Shown here in pieces: positions 46,124 to 55,432 of a stretch of DNA of 64,000 nucleotides (positions within the stretch are counted from its first letter, which is position 1; each line of letters starts with the position of its first letter). Source of the DNA: Desulfurella amilsii (GTDB lineage Bacteria; Campylobacterota_A; Desulfurellia; Desulfurellales; Desulfurellaceae); the NCBI RefSeq assembly GCF_002119425.1, contig NZ_MDSU01000018.1, forward strand, positions 1 through 64,000. Direction: 5' to 3'. The notes beneath the pieces are model-generated. The model did not search any database. It was not told the DNA's origin and saw nothing but the letters and a program-made list of their open reading frames with translations. Made by a program: the position numbers and the translations under genes.

Positions 46124-46936
46124 TTAGGGGTTATCTTGCCAGAAAAACTTGCCTATTTTTTTAGCGTTTTTCCACATTAGTGTGTATTTTGTTTGCAATT
46201 CAATATTAAGTGGCTTGTGGTGGACATCTTTATTTATGTTAATTAGCTCTGGTTCTTTTTTTAATAAATTTACAATATCTTGCAAATACATAAAATGTTC
46301 AGGGTCGTATAGTTTCTCGTATATAGTTTTATATAATTTATAATCTTTTTGCTCATCTAGAGTAAGTCTGCAGTTTTGCAAGATAAGCGACTCTTTTGGG
46401 CAAACTTCCACTATGCGCAATTTATCTGGGTTTTGCGTAATAAAAACAGCCCCAACATGCTCTTTATTTTGATCGTCAGAAGTATTTTTAAATATGTGCT
46501 CAAGCACGCTGGCTTTAACAACGCCTGCCCCCTCAAACGCACAGCCCATATTTTCGCAGTAAACTACATCACCGTCAAATAAGTTTAGCGCTTTTATTTG
46601 ATTGTCTATCCAAATAGGGCAAATATGAGGACAATCTGCGGTTATTCTTACCACATACTGTGGCTTTTTTTCGTAGATTATATCCATAAAACGTTTCAAA
46701 ACATTGTCAAGGCTTCCTCTATAGTAGTTTATATTATTTGCCTTTAAAAAGTCTACAAGCTCATCGTCGCTTTTGTCTGTAGATGCAGCTACAATTGCTT
46801 CATCTACATACTTGCATTGCTTGGCTCTATTGTAAACGTGCCAAACTACAGGTTTACCCGCCAATGGAAGCATCACTTTGCCAGGCAGTCTTGTAGATGA
46901 CATTCTAGCTTGTATTATCGCTATTGCTTTTTGCAT
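46124..46936 (-). CDS. SpsF/PseF-like sugar-acid cytidylyltransferase
   Basis: Nucleotidyltransferase that would activate a nonulosonic acid with CMP. 270 residues beginning with the pyrophosphorylase loop IIQARMSSTRLPGKVMLPL, then DDELVDFL and YRGSLDNVLKRF, VVRITADCP. This matches SpsF-type proteins, which often replace PseF in such loci. Its ATG lies 15 bases inside the end of the synthase gene, indicating coupling. Confidence 0.85.
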   Translation of the reverse strand: MQKAIAIIQARMSSTRLPGKVMLPLAGKPVVWHVYNRAKQCKYVDEAIVAASTDKSDDELVDFLKANNINYYRGSLDNVLKRFMDIIYEKKPQYVVRITADCPHICPIWIDNQIKALNLFDGDVVYCENMGCAFEGAGVVKASVLEHIFKNTSDDQNKEHVGAVFITQNPDKLRIVEVCPKESLILQNCRLTLDEQKDYKLYKTIYEKLYDPEHFMYLQDIVNLLKKEPELININKDVHHKPLNIELQTKYTLMWKNAKKIGKFFWQDNP

Positions 46937-47787
46937 AGACTTTTTCTTAGACCCTTAAGCGGTCTTAATCCATCTATTGGGTCTGCCCTCCATAAGCGTT
47001 CTTTAAATTCACTATCCTGTGGCTCTTTTTTGCCGCTGCCATTAGCCAAAAACGCATCCTGTACGCTTTTTATGAGCGCTTTTACTTGGTCTGGCAAAAA
47101 GCAATGTCCCATTTGGTATTCTTTGCCTTTTCCGTCTAAATCCATATGAAACTCAACCATCGAAACGTTATATTTGTGTATAGCTCTATGAATTACACCA
47201 AAATTTACAGTATGGTCAGACCAACCAAATTTAATATTTTTTGGTAAAGCTTGCCTCATGGTTTCTATTGAGCGTAAATTGCAATCTTTTGGTAGGGTAG
47301 GGTAGTTTGAAGTGCAGTGCAATAGCGTTAAGTCGCTACAATCATTTTCAAATACAGTCTCTACAGCGTATCTAACCTCATCAAGTGTAGCCATACCGGT
47401 AGATACTATCATAGGCTTTTTTGTCTGTGCACACGATTTTAGCAAATCTTGCCATAAAATCTCATACGACGCTATCTTAAAGGCGTCCACATACGGCTCT
47501 AAAATCCCAACCGCATCAAGGTAAAAAGGCGTACATATAAATTTCATATTGTTGCGTTTGCAAGCTTTCGCAATTTCTGGTATAAAACTTGGGTTTAGCT
47601 CCCATTGCTTTCTTTCTCGCAATTCTTTAAAGCAATCAAGCGCTTCCTTAGCAAATAATTCATCTATTTTAAACAGTTGAAACTTAACACCACTGCACCC
47701 TATTTTTGAAGCAGTATCAATAAACTCAACGCACCTGTTTAAGTCATTATTGTGGTTGCTTGAAACCTCAACGATAAATTCTACCAT
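46921..47787 (-). CDS. NeuB/PseI-family sialic-acid-like synthase lacking the SAF domain
   Basis: Condenses a hexose derivative with phosphoenolpyruvate to a nine-carbon acid. The 288 residues hold the TIM-barrel domain (SSNHNNDLNRC, GVKFQLFKIDELF, FICTPFYLDAV, FKIASYEI, VSTGMATLDEV, LLHCTSNYPT, GWSDHT). The C-terminal antifreeze-like SAF domain of NeuB/PseI (about 345 residues) is missing. In NeuB that domain covers the active site of the partner subunit, so a separate SAF protein or a relaxed activity is possible. Confidence 0.82.
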   Translation of the reverse strand: MVEFIVEVSSNHNNDLNRCVEFIDTASKIGCSGVKFQLFKIDELFAKEALDCFKELRERKQWELNPSFIPEIAKACKRNNMKFICTPFYLDAVGILEPYVDAFKIASYEILWQDLLKSCAQTKKPMIVSTGMATLDEVRYAVETVFENDCSDLTLLHCTSNYPTLPKDCNLRSIETMRQALPKNIKFGWSDHTVNFGVIHRAIHKYNVSMVEFHMDLDGKGKEYQMGHCFLPDQVKALIKSVQDAFLANGSGKKEPQDSEFKERLWRADPIDGLRPLKGLRKSLCKKQ

Positions 47788-47829
47788 TAATAATTTTCTC
47801 CACTATAAAAATATTAAAAAATCAAAAAA

Positions 47830-48384
47830 CTATTCTTTGCTTAAAATTACTTTTTGAAGTTTTTTAAAGCTTTCTGTGCCAGCAAATTTAAGCCAGTAAA
47901 ATACAATAGACTCAGATGGTATAACTTTTGCACCTATTGAATTATAAAAATCTACTGCTGTATTGTAAAATTCTTCTTCTCTTGATGTAACTGCATCTTT
48001 TGCTATTATTACATTGTAGCCTTTTTCAATTAAATCTATAGTTGTGGATAAAACGCAAATGTGAGACTCGATACCACACAGCACAACCGTCGTTTTGCTT
48101 GAATCTACAATAAAAGTTTTAATCTCGGGTATCTCTAAAGCAGAAAAGCTCATTTTATCAAATCGCTGAGTATCAGCCAATAAGCTCTTTAATGGCTCTA
48201 TAGTCTCACCTAAACCTTTTGGGTACTGCTCTGTGTAAAAAATGGGCACATCTAATTCTTTTGACGCTTTTATCAAAAGCGAGATATTTTTAGTTGTATT
48301 ATCAAGTTTTTTCATCACCTTGGCCAATTTGTCTTGCATATCAATTACACACAAAACACAATTTTCCCTACTTAAAAAACTCAT
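47830..48384 (-). CDS. Isochorismatase-family cysteine hydrolase
   Basis: A 184-residue hydrolase with the family triad Asp15 (VIDMQ), Lys77 (FDKMSF) and Cys110 (CGIESHIC). It resembles the YcaC/nicotinamidase-like subgroup; the substrate (an amide or similar) is unknown. It lies between the FliT-like gene (2 bases) and the NeuB-like gene (42 bases) in the operon. Confidence 0.85.
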   Translation of the reverse strand: MSFLSRENCVLCVIDMQDKLAKVMKKLDNTTKNISLLIKASKELDVPIFYTEQYPKGLGETIEPLKSLLADTQRFDKMSFSALEIPEIKTFIVDSSKTTVVLCGIESHICVLSTTIDLIEKGYNVIIAKDAVTSREEEFYNTAVDFYNSIGAKVIPSESIVFYWLKFAGTESFKKLQKVILSKE

Positions 48385-48386
48385 TT

Positions 48387-48686
48387 TTAACCTCCTTGTT
48401 TAAGATACTTCATTATTTTTTTTGAATTCTTTTGAAAATTAGTAAAATTTTGCAACAAAGTGCTCTTTTTTTGCTCAATCAATGCCATAATTTGTGCATT
48501 TTGGTCTATTAATTCTTTTATTTGGTCTAAATATTGTCCTGTAAATTCTGTATTGTAAATTACTTCAAATAGCTTATTGCGCTCGTTTAGCGCTTGCATA
48601 AGCTCATCGCCTCTATAGTTTTCATTATTTAATAAATTAACCATTTTTAATCCATTATCTTTTAAACGGCTGAATAATTGTTCCAT
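48387..48686 (-). CDS. Small helical protein, possibly a FliT-like flagellar chaperone
   Basis: 99 residues, almost wholly helical and charged, with heptad-like leucines and a LMQALNERNKLFEVI segment resembling FliT/FlgN chaperones. Sequence similarity by eye is weak. It is the first gene after a clear promoter and leads the sugar operon, which would make sense if the glycans decorate flagellin. Confidence 0.4.
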   Translation of the reverse strand: MEQLFSRLKDNGLKMVNLLNNENYRGDELMQALNERNKLFEVIYNTEFTGQYLDQIKELIDQNAQIMALIEQKKSTLLQNFTNFQKNSKKIMKYLKQGG

Positions 48687-48706
48687 ACTGTTTTCTTCCT
48701 ATTTTT

Positions 48707-48734
48707 ATTATAACTTTATTTGGTATATTTTCAA
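48707..48734 (-). promoter_or_regulatory. Promoter of the surface-sugar operon
   Basis: On the minus strand, TTGAAA (48734-48729), a 16-base spacer and TATAAT (48712-48707). The start near 48700 leaves a short leader before the FliT-like ATG at 48686. The sequence is a housekeeping type, not a sigma-28 or sigma-54 flagellar type. Confidence 0.65.
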
Positions 48735-48775
48735 GTGATGCACAAAAAATTAATCAAAAATTAATTATTATTAAT

Positions 48776-50392
48776 TCAACTTTTATCAATCAAAATTACA
48801 AGCTTATTACCAAAGCGCTTAAGCCGGTAATTAAACCTTTGTTTATTTAAATAATCTACAATATTCTTTTTTTGGCTTATTATAGTAATATTGTGTTTTT
48901 CAAGTAAAAGATTTAAATCGGATTTTTTTATAAATTTTTCATTTTTGTTTTTCAGCAAAGTCATACCGTAAAATAAATCTCCATCGTCAAAATCATCCAG
49001 CAATAGGCTATCTTTGCCTAAATAAAATACACTTGATGAGGTGCGCCAAAATGGCCTGTATTGAATAAAAACAGTATTAGGCTTCATTGTTTCTTTTAAC
49101 CACAGACTTGCGTATTTAGAGGTAAAATCGTTAACATTTAGCGAAAAGTATAAAAAAATAGATAGCATAACAACAATATTTGATAAAGCAATACTTTCAA
49201 CTAAGTATTTTTTCTTATAAAACGCAATAAAGTACAAAACAAAAATAATAAAAGATAATAATATTAGGGGTAATTTTTCAACATAAGTATTGTTTATAAA
49301 CATTATATAGTGTAGTTTAACCAGAATACTTCCTATAAATAATGCTAAACCAGCAAAAAATAAAATGTAATAAAATAAGTTTAGTTTTTCATTCATAATC
49401 GTATAAGTTGCAAAAAAAGCAATAGGAAATATAGCTGGCAAAAGATAATAGTTTGCCTTTCCACTTGAAAGTGAAAAAAATATAAATATTGCAAAAAACC
49501 ACAATAGTATGTACAAATAAAAATCATCTTTATAAAGCTTCATTTTAAAAATCTTATAAATACCATAAAATAACAAGACAGACCATGGGAAGCCGCACAC
49601 AAGTAGCCTAATTACATAAAAATAGATTGGTCCTGTAATTGTGTCGTTGGGGTACATATGTCCAAAAAAGCGCAAAACCTGATTGTTTATAAAGTAATAG
49701 TAAAAAAAAGATGGCACTTTAATGCTAACAGCAACAAACCATATTGATAATATAGCAAATGTTAAAACTCCAAATAATAAATGCAAATCTTTTAGTTTAA
49801 TTTTCTTTATAACAATAAAAGGAACTAAAATTAAACAAGATAAAACGAAAGCCACAAGCCCTTTTGTAAATATTGCTACAGCCAAAAAAACATAAAACAA
49901 CCTGTAATATTTATCGCTATATTTATATCCCATATAAAAACTAAACATTGCTAAACTAAAAAAAAGTGTTAAAACCATATCAAACATAAGCATACTGACT
50001 GATGTATCAAAACAAATCTGGCTTACAAGTACTAAAGATACAAAAGTAGCAAAAAACTTATTAAATATCTTCTTGCTAAATAAGTAAGAAAAAACAATTA
50101 AAAGCACACCTGATAATATCACCGGTACTCTAGCAGAAAATTCTGATATGCCAAATAATTTAAGAGATAATGCACTTAACCAGTATAAAAGGGGAGGCTG
50201 TTCTAAATATACAACGCCATCTAAATGAGGTATTAAAAAATTTGACGTTTTAACCATATTTAGAGCTATATCTGCGTATAGGCCTTCATTATTGTCCGAT
50301 AAAGGTCTAAAAGCAAATAATACAATGAGTACAATATAAATTAAAACCAGCACAAAGTTTATTTTTCCATCTTTAAAAAACGCTTTTAACAT
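48776..50392 (-). CDS. ArnT/PMT-like membrane glycosyltransferase (GT39/GT83 family)
   Basis: A 538-residue inner-membrane protein with about 11-13 membrane segments. The N-terminal periplasmic loop holds the family signature NNEGLYADIALNM followed by LEQPPLLYW. Such enzymes move a sugar from a polyprenyl-phosphate carrier to lipid A or another acceptor. It has its own upstream region, shared divergently with the gene at 50503. A TATGAT (50409-50404) lies 18 bases below a TTGAAA (50433-50428) as a possible promoter. Confidence 0.85.
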   Translation of the reverse strand: MLKAFFKDGKINFVLVLIYIVLIVLFAFRPLSDNNEGLYADIALNMVKTSNFLIPHLDGVVYLEQPPLLYWLSALSLKLFGISEFSARVPVILSGVLLIVFSYLFSKKIFNKFFATFVSLVLVSQICFDTSVSMLMFDMVLTLFFSLAMFSFYMGYKYSDKYYRLFYVFLAVAIFTKGLVAFVLSCLILVPFIVIKKIKLKDLHLLFGVLTFAILSIWFVAVSIKVPSFFYYYFINNQVLRFFGHMYPNDTITGPIYFYVIRLLVCGFPWSVLLFYGIYKIFKMKLYKDDFYLYILLWFFAIFIFFSLSSGKANYYLLPAIFPIAFFATYTIMNEKLNLFYYILFFAGLALFIGSILVKLHYIMFINNTYVEKLPLILLSFIIFVLYFIAFYKKKYLVESIALSNIVVMLSIFLYFSLNVNDFTSKYASLWLKETMKPNTVFIQYRPFWRTSSSVFYLGKDSLLLDDFDDGDLFYGMTLLKNKNEKFIKKSDLNLLLEKHNITIISQKKNIVDYLNKQRFNYRLKRFGNKLVILIDKS

Positions 50393-50464
50393 AAATTTGC
50401 ATTATCATACACAAACTGTCAAGAAAATTTCAAATAGATTTCATATTATTAATAAAAAGAACAC

Positions 50465-50493
50465 TTGCTAAAAATTCTTTTTTTTATTATAAT
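50465..50493 (+). promoter_or_regulatory. Promoter very close to the 50503 start codon
   Basis: TTGCTA at 50465-50470, 17-base spacer, TATAAT at 50488-50493. Transcription would begin around 50500, only a few bases before the ATG, with no ribosome site between. Confidence 0.5.
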
Positions 50494-50502
50494 TTTATAT
50501 AT

Positions 50503-51264
50503 ATGGACTTTACTGGTATTTCACAAATAAAACTACAGCTGGATTTAATAAACTTAAAAAATTTACAGGATTTACTTAAAATTGGTGAAGTTGCAAATGC
50601 AAAAGTACTCGAAGTTAACGGCAATGTTGCAACAGTAAACATAAAAGGCAGCATTGTTAAAGCTTTTTCAAGCTCTGTGCTTCAAAGCAACAGCACAGTT
50701 AAATTACTTGTAACAAAATTAGAGCCTTTTGTTGAGCTAAAAATTTTAAACACTAACTCAAAAGAGATTTTTAATTTAAAAAACATAGATACACTAGCGC
50801 AGAGAATCTTTTCAGATGTAACAAAATTTTCGCTTGAAAATGTTGATGAGAAAACTTTCACTAACTACATTAAAACATCCTTTGAAAACATTACAAATGC
50901 CTTTGCAAACAGCAATATACCATTAAACGAAAATGTATTTATTGCAATACCCTACTATATAAACACTCAAAAATTCAACCTTTATATAAAATCCAAGAAA
51001 AAGTTTACTAAACAACAAAAACAAAGGCAAATGATAACAGTTTTTAGCGAAACGCCCATTGGTTTACTTAAAATAAACATAATAAAAATCGATTTAATAT
51101 GGGCTAACCTTTGGGTTTATGAAAAAAGCGCTTACAATCTGCTTATAACCCACAAAGAAGAATTTAAAAATTACACAAAGATACCCATAAGAATTATTCT
51201 ACAAGAAGACAAACCTATTTTGGAAAAAGTACAATCCATAAACTACATAGATATTGTTATATAG
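50503..51264 (+). CDS. Unknown protein, possibly FliK-like hook-length control
   Basis: 253 residues. An N-terminal OB-like segment (IGEVANAKVLEVNGNVATVNIKG) precedes a C-terminal beta-rich half with SETPIGLLKINIIKIDLIWANLWV, reminiscent of the FliK C-terminal domain, where a line of 'lG.v.v....... ' strands is found. The match is weak. No membrane segment or signal peptide. The promoter lies so close that the transcript may be leaderless. It is the only plus-strand gene in 48-64 kb and stops two bases from the convergent glycosyltransferase. Confidence 0.6.
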   Translation: MDFTGISQIKLQLDLINLKNLQDLLKIGEVANAKVLEVNGNVATVNIKGSIVKAFSSSVLQSNSTVKLLVTKLEPFVELKILNTNSKEIFNLKNIDTLAQRIFSDVTKFSLENVDEKTFTNYIKTSFENITNAFANSNIPLNENVFIAIPYYINTQKFNLYIKSKKKFTKQQKQRQMITVFSETPIGLLKINIIKIDLIWANLWVYEKSAYNLLITHKEEFKNYTKIPIRIILQEDKPILEKVQSINYIDIVI

Positions 51265-51266
51265 TA

Positions 51267-52340
51267 TTAGTTTAATAGTTCCCTGTATATGCCATAAAGC
51301 TTTAATAAGTAATTGTTTATGTCAAATTGTTGCAGTAGACTGTTTGTATTGTTTGACAATGTATCGTACAGCTTTGGGTTTACTATAATTTTTCTTATCT
51401 GATTATAAATATTTTCAGCATCAGTATTGCAAACCAATGTGCATTTTCTTGCCACTTCAATACTTGGCACGTTTTTTGAAACAACACTAGGCAATCCCGT
51501 TGCAATAGCTTCTATGTGAGAGTTACCAAAACCTTCATAGTGTGAAAGCAAAACAAACAAATCTGATTTATATAAATAAAAAGACACATCTTTTTGATAG
51601 CCACTAAATACTACATTTATACCTAGCGATTTAGCAAGATTTTCTAAATTGGATCTTTCTTTGCCATCTCCTTGCGATGGCAAATGTAGTATTTTTAAAT
51701 TCTTTGTGAATTTTAGCAAATGCTCTAACTAAACTATCTAAGTTTTTTTGAGACATAAGTCTTGCTGTACTTACTATATTGAAGTGATTTTTAGGGTAGA
51801 CTCTTTTGATCCATTGGAAGTTATATAGATTAGTCGCATTGTACAAAACAATATGTTTCTTTTTAAACATATTCTGTATTTTTTCAACCATATTATAAAC
51901 TGCTTTTGACACAGATATATAAAGGCTGGTCCTAAAAGATAAAAACCTATTCAGCGCCCTTCTGTGTAAGTGTTCTTCAATTTTTGTATCGTGAATATGC
52001 GTTACAATAGGCGTTTTAGAGTTAATCAAAGCTAATTTAGAAAAATAATCTGCACTAAAATTCATTGTATGGACAATATCTGGTTTTAATTGATTGAATG
52101 CTTCTTTTAGCTTTTTAAGCGTAGATAATTTGTAGGCTTTCAAATCTTTTGTAGAATTACATACATTTAAAATATCAATCCCAGCATCGTAAAACTCGTT
52201 TAGTTTTTCGCCAACACCAGCCACATTAACAATTTGAAATTTTAAATCAGTGTAATTTTTTTTGAGAAAAGTGCCATATCAAAAATAAGATTTTCTATAC
52301 CACTATAAGGAATGCTACCTAAAACAATGGCAACTTTCAA
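51267..52340 (-). pseudogene. Family-4 glycosyltransferase broken by two frameshifts
   Basis: Three frames together encode a complete GT4 of about 355 residues. The first piece starts at TTG 52340 (overlapping the gltX stop) with VLGSIPYSGIENLIFD. A T8 run at 52256-52263 appears one base short; restoring it joins to the frame with HTMNFSADYF, NATNLYNF and STARLMSQKNL. At about 51670-51674 there is one extra base; removing it restores FAIAGDGKERSNLENL and the GT4 motif SHYEGFGNSHIEAIATGLP. Either a recent pseudogene, phase-variable through the homopolymer, or assembly errors. Confidence 0.8.
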
Positions 52341-53713
52341 TCGAGCTGCTCTATAAATAATTTTATTCTATCAATTGATTCACTTATACCAAGTATCTCA
52401 ATCATCTCAGAAAGGCCAGGCCCTGCGCTTTTACCACTAAGAGCTATTCTTATACCTTGAGCCACATTGACTACTTTTTCACCAAACTCAGTAGCTAAAT
52501 CGTTAACAAGCATTTGAAAATTATCGTGCGTAAATTCGACTTTTTTAATTTTATCAATAGAAGCAACTAAAATGGCTTTTGTATTTTGATTTGTGTATTT
52601 TCTGGTGCCCTTTTCATCGTAAATTTCTGGTCTTGAGCAAAAAAATTCTATCGATTGGGCTAAATCAACCAGTGTTTCAACGCGTGGCTTCATAACTTCG
52701 ATGGCTTTTTCTACATACTCTTTGTCTTGATTTTTGCAATTTTGACTTAAAAATTCAAAAGAAAGCCCATATAAATCTTTTGTCTGTGTATTTCTTATGA
52801 AATACCCATTCAGCCATAGTAATTTTTTATGATCAAAAACCGCTGGCGATTTATTCAAACCTTCTAAGTCAAAGTATTCAAGTAATTTGTCCATAGTAAA
52901 AATTTCCTCATCGCCGTGTGACCAACCAAGCCGCGCTAGATAGTTAAGCAGGCTTGCAGGCAGAAACCCTATTTGCTTGTACTCAATGACGCTTTGAGCA
53001 CCATGTCTTTTTGAGAGTCTTTTTTTGTCTGGACCAAGAATCATTGGTATATGGGCAAATTGAGGTGCTTTTGCATTTAAAACACTATAAATGTATAACT
53101 GTTTTGCCGTGTTTGTAATGTGATCATCACCTCTTATGACATGCGTTATATTCATTTCTATATCATCTACAACATTTGTAAAATTGTACATAAAACTACC
53201 ATCTGAGCGCTGTAGTATAAAATCATCAAATTCCTTACTTGAAAATTTCAACTCACCGTGCACGCTATCATTAAAGCTTACATCTTTTTGCGGTAAATTA
53301 ATTCTTACAACATAAGGCTTATCTAAATTTTCTTTTATATTTTTACAAAACCCATCATAGTGCGGGTTTTCACCTTTTTTAATCTGATCTCTTTTAAGCT
53401 CATCAAGGCGTTCTTTTGTGCAGTAACACTTATACGCAGTGCCATTTTTTAGCATATTGTCAATGTAAGCCTGGTAAATATACGTCCTTTGGCTTTGGTA
53501 ATATATCTCATCCCATTTTAAACCGCACCACAACAAAGCTTCAAGAATGGATTCTGTATATATTTGTTCAGATCGCTCAAGATCCGTATCTTCTATGCGC
53601 AAAATAAAAGCGCCATTGTTTTTTTTTGCATATAAATAATTATACAACGCAGTTCTTAAACCCCCAATATGTAAATGTCCCGTAGGTGAGGGGGCAAATC
53701 TAAGCCTTTCCAT
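52337..53713 (-). CDS. gltX: Glutamate-tRNA ligase
   Basis: Charges tRNA with glutamate. 458 residues, class I: HIGH-type motif PSPTGHLHIGGLR (8-20), KMSKS-type motif KRLSK (231-235), plus RIEDTDLERS and RGDDHITNT. Many related bacteria have two GltX paralogues, one of which may also serve tRNA-Gln; this cannot be settled here. It follows lptA directly and its stop overlaps the start of the broken glycosyltransferase. Confidence 0.94.
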   Translation of the reverse strand: MERLRFAPSPTGHLHIGGLRTALYNYLYAKKNNGAFILRIEDTDLERSEQIYTESILEALLWCGLKWDEIYYQSQRTYIYQAYIDNMLKNGTAYKCYCTKERLDELKRDQIKKGENPHYDGFCKNIKENLDKPYVVRINLPQKDVSFNDSVHGELKFSSKEFDDFILQRSDGSFMYNFTNVVDDIEMNITHVIRGDDHITNTAKQLYIYSVLNAKAPQFAHIPMILGPDKKRLSKRHGAQSVIEYKQIGFLPASLLNYLARLGWSHGDEEIFTMDKLLEYFDLEGLNKSPAVFDHKKLLWLNGYFIRNTQTKDLYGLSFEFLSQNCKNQDKEYVEKAIEVMKPRVETLVDLAQSIEFFCSRPEIYDEKGTRKYTNQNTKAILVASIDKIKKVEFTHDNFQMLVNDLATEFGEKVVNVAQGIRIALSGKSAGPGLSEMIEILGISESIDRIKLFIEQLD

Positions 53714-54229
53714 TTACTTTTTCTCCTTCGTTTGACTTGAAGTCTGCTTTTTGTTGGGATAAATCGTTACATCAACGCGTTCGTTTTTTGAGCCTTGAGC
53801 AACGGCGTATTTTTTATCAAGGTAATAAACTATCATATCAGACTTTATAACATTTTTATCGCTTTTTACATATGCATTGCCAATTAATGTAATTTTCTGA
53901 TCTTTAAGTTCATAGATGCCTTCATTTGCTTTGGCTAATTTGTTTGGCTGTGTAATTACTACATTGCCAATACATACTATCTTCGAAACATCGCCAGTAT
54001 TCTTATCCTTATAAACATCCATTTTATCTGCGTATAGCGTTGCATCTTTTCTTTTAGCCACAACATTGCCAATAAATGTGTATAGGCCAATATTTTCCTG
54101 TGCAATCAATTTATTAGATGTTATGTTTATAGGTATTTTTTCTTTTTTAGCGCTTTCAATAGAATTATTTGCCAATGATAAATTAACTAAAACAAAAAAA
54201 CTTAAAACAATAAGTAATATATTTTTCAT
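53714..54229 (-). CDS. lptA: LptA/OstA-like periplasmic lipopolysaccharide transport protein
   Basis: Periplasmic bridge protein carrying lipopolysaccharide to the outer membrane. 171 residues with a signal peptide (1-20, ending LSLA) and an OstA-type beta-jellyroll: LIAQENIGLYTFIGNVVAKR, ATLYADKMDVY, GNVVITQPN, IKSDMIVYYLD. Start shares bases with the rdgB stop. Supports a diderm cell with LPS. Confidence 0.85.
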   Translation of the reverse strand: MKNILLIVLSFFVLVNLSLANNSIESAKKEKIPINITSNKLIAQENIGLYTFIGNVVAKRKDATLYADKMDVYKDKNTGDVSKIVCIGNVVITQPNKLAKANEGIYELKDQKITLIGNAYVKSDKNVIKSDMIVYYLDKKYAVAQGSKNERVDVTIYPNKKQTSSQTKEKK

Positions 54230-54801
54230 TATAGTTTTTCCATAATTTTTTTTCTTATTTGTTCAAGAGCTTTTTTTCTATGCGATATTTTATTTTTAAT
54301 CTCGCTTCCAAGCTCAGCTAAAGTCTGATTGAAACCTGAGGGGATAAAAATGGGGTCATAACCAAAACCATTCTCACCTTTTGGTTCAAATGCGATTGTG
54401 CCTTCAAGAATTCCTTCTGCACTTATTATTTCTTTATTAATAATAGCCACCATGCAGCAAACAAAACGCGCTTTTCTATTTGCCGTATGCTTTAGCTCTT
54501 CAAGCAATTTTCCATTGTTTTGAAAATCATCGCCACCAGAATACCTTGCGGAATAAACTCCAGGTAAACCTAGCAATGCTTGCACTTCCAAACCAGAATC
54601 ATCCGCCAATACAATATCACATAAATGTTCAATACTTTTTGCTTTTATCAGCGCGTTTTCGCAAAAAGTATGACCCGTTTCTTCTGGGGCGTTGTAGTCT
54701 TTTGTTAATCCTATCACATTAAAGTCGCTAAAAATTTTTTTTATTTCTTTTAATTTATGTTCATTAGAGGTCGCAATAATTATTTTAGGTGCTAAAGGCA
54801 T
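54229..54801 (-). CDS. rdgB: XTP/dITP diphosphatase (non-canonical purine NTP pyrophosphatase)
   Basis: Removes deaminated purine nucleotides from the pool. 190 residues with [16 protein letters not shown] at the N terminus, [42 protein letters not shown] and ISHRKKAL at the C terminus. All RdgB/HAM1 landmarks are present. The start overlaps the fsa end by 17 bases. Confidence 0.95.
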   Translation of the reverse strand: MPLAPKIIIATSNEHKLKEIKKIFSDFNVIGLTKDYNAPEETGHTFCENALIKAKSIEHLCDIVLADDSGLEVQALLGLPGVYSARYSGGDDFQNNGKLLEELKHTANRKARFVCCMVAIINKEIISAEGILEGTIAFEPKGENGFGYDPIFIPSGFNQTLAELGSEIKNKISHRKKALEQIRKKIMEKL

Positions 54802-55432
54802 TTCCCCAATCCTTCATAAATTTTTTTATACCCACATCGGTCAGTGGATGGTTGAACATTAATTCAAGCACATCAGGCGGAATTGTCGCAATATCAGCAC
54901 CTAGCATTGCTGCTTCTACCACATGCTTGGGACTGCGAATACTTGCTACTATAATTTCGGTTTTGAAGTTGTAATTATCAAAAATTGTCTTGATTTGTTC
55001 CACAAGCTCCATACCTTCTTGCGAAATATCATCTAATCTACCAACAAACGGGCTTACATAGCTTGCGCCAGATTTTGCTGCAATAAGTGCTTGAGATGCG
55101 CTAAAAACTAGTGTCATGTTCACTTTAACATTTTCTTTGCTCAATATTTGCGTAGCTTTTACCCCTTCTTTTGTAAAAGGTATTTTTACTACCACATTTT
55201 TAGCTAGTTTTGAAAACTCCTTTGCTTCTTTGATCATTTCTATAGAATTAGAGCCAATAACTTCAACACTAACTGGCCCATCAACTATTTTTAGAATTTC
55301 TTTAATGGTGGGCAAAAACTCTTTCCCTTCTTTTGCAACAAGTGATGGGTTTGTGGTAACACCGTTAACTAAACCCAAGCTTGTAAAATAAGTGATTTTG
55401 TCTAAGTTTGCCGTGTCTAAGAAAAATTTCAT
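54785..55432 (-). CDS. Transaldolase / fructose-6-phosphate aldolase (TalC type)
   Basis: Small transaldolase of 215 residues: [24 protein letters not shown], Schiff-base Lys83 in [10 protein letters not shown] and [13 protein letters not shown]. The decision between transaldolase and fructose-6-phosphate aldolase cannot be made from sequence. In the non-oxidative pentose phosphate pathway it exchanges three-carbon units. The 5' end overlaps the small zinc protein by four bases. Confidence 0.92.
   Translation of the reverse strand: MKFFLDTANLDKITYFTSLGLVNGVTTNPSLVAKEGKEFLPTIKEILKIVDGPVSVEVIGSNSIEMIKEAKEFSKLAKNVVVKIPFTKEGVKATQILSKENVKVNMTLVFSASQALIAAKSGASYVSPFVGRLDDISQEGMELVEQIKTIFDNYNFKTEIIVASIRSPKHVVEAAMLGADIATIPPDVLELMFNHPLTDVGIKKFMKDWGNAFST

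Noticed and set aside
46921-48384. Complete pseudaminic-acid pathway
   Set aside because: Only PseI-, PseF- and PseG-type functions are here; no PseB dehydratase, PseC aminotransferase or PseH acetyltransferase in the window.
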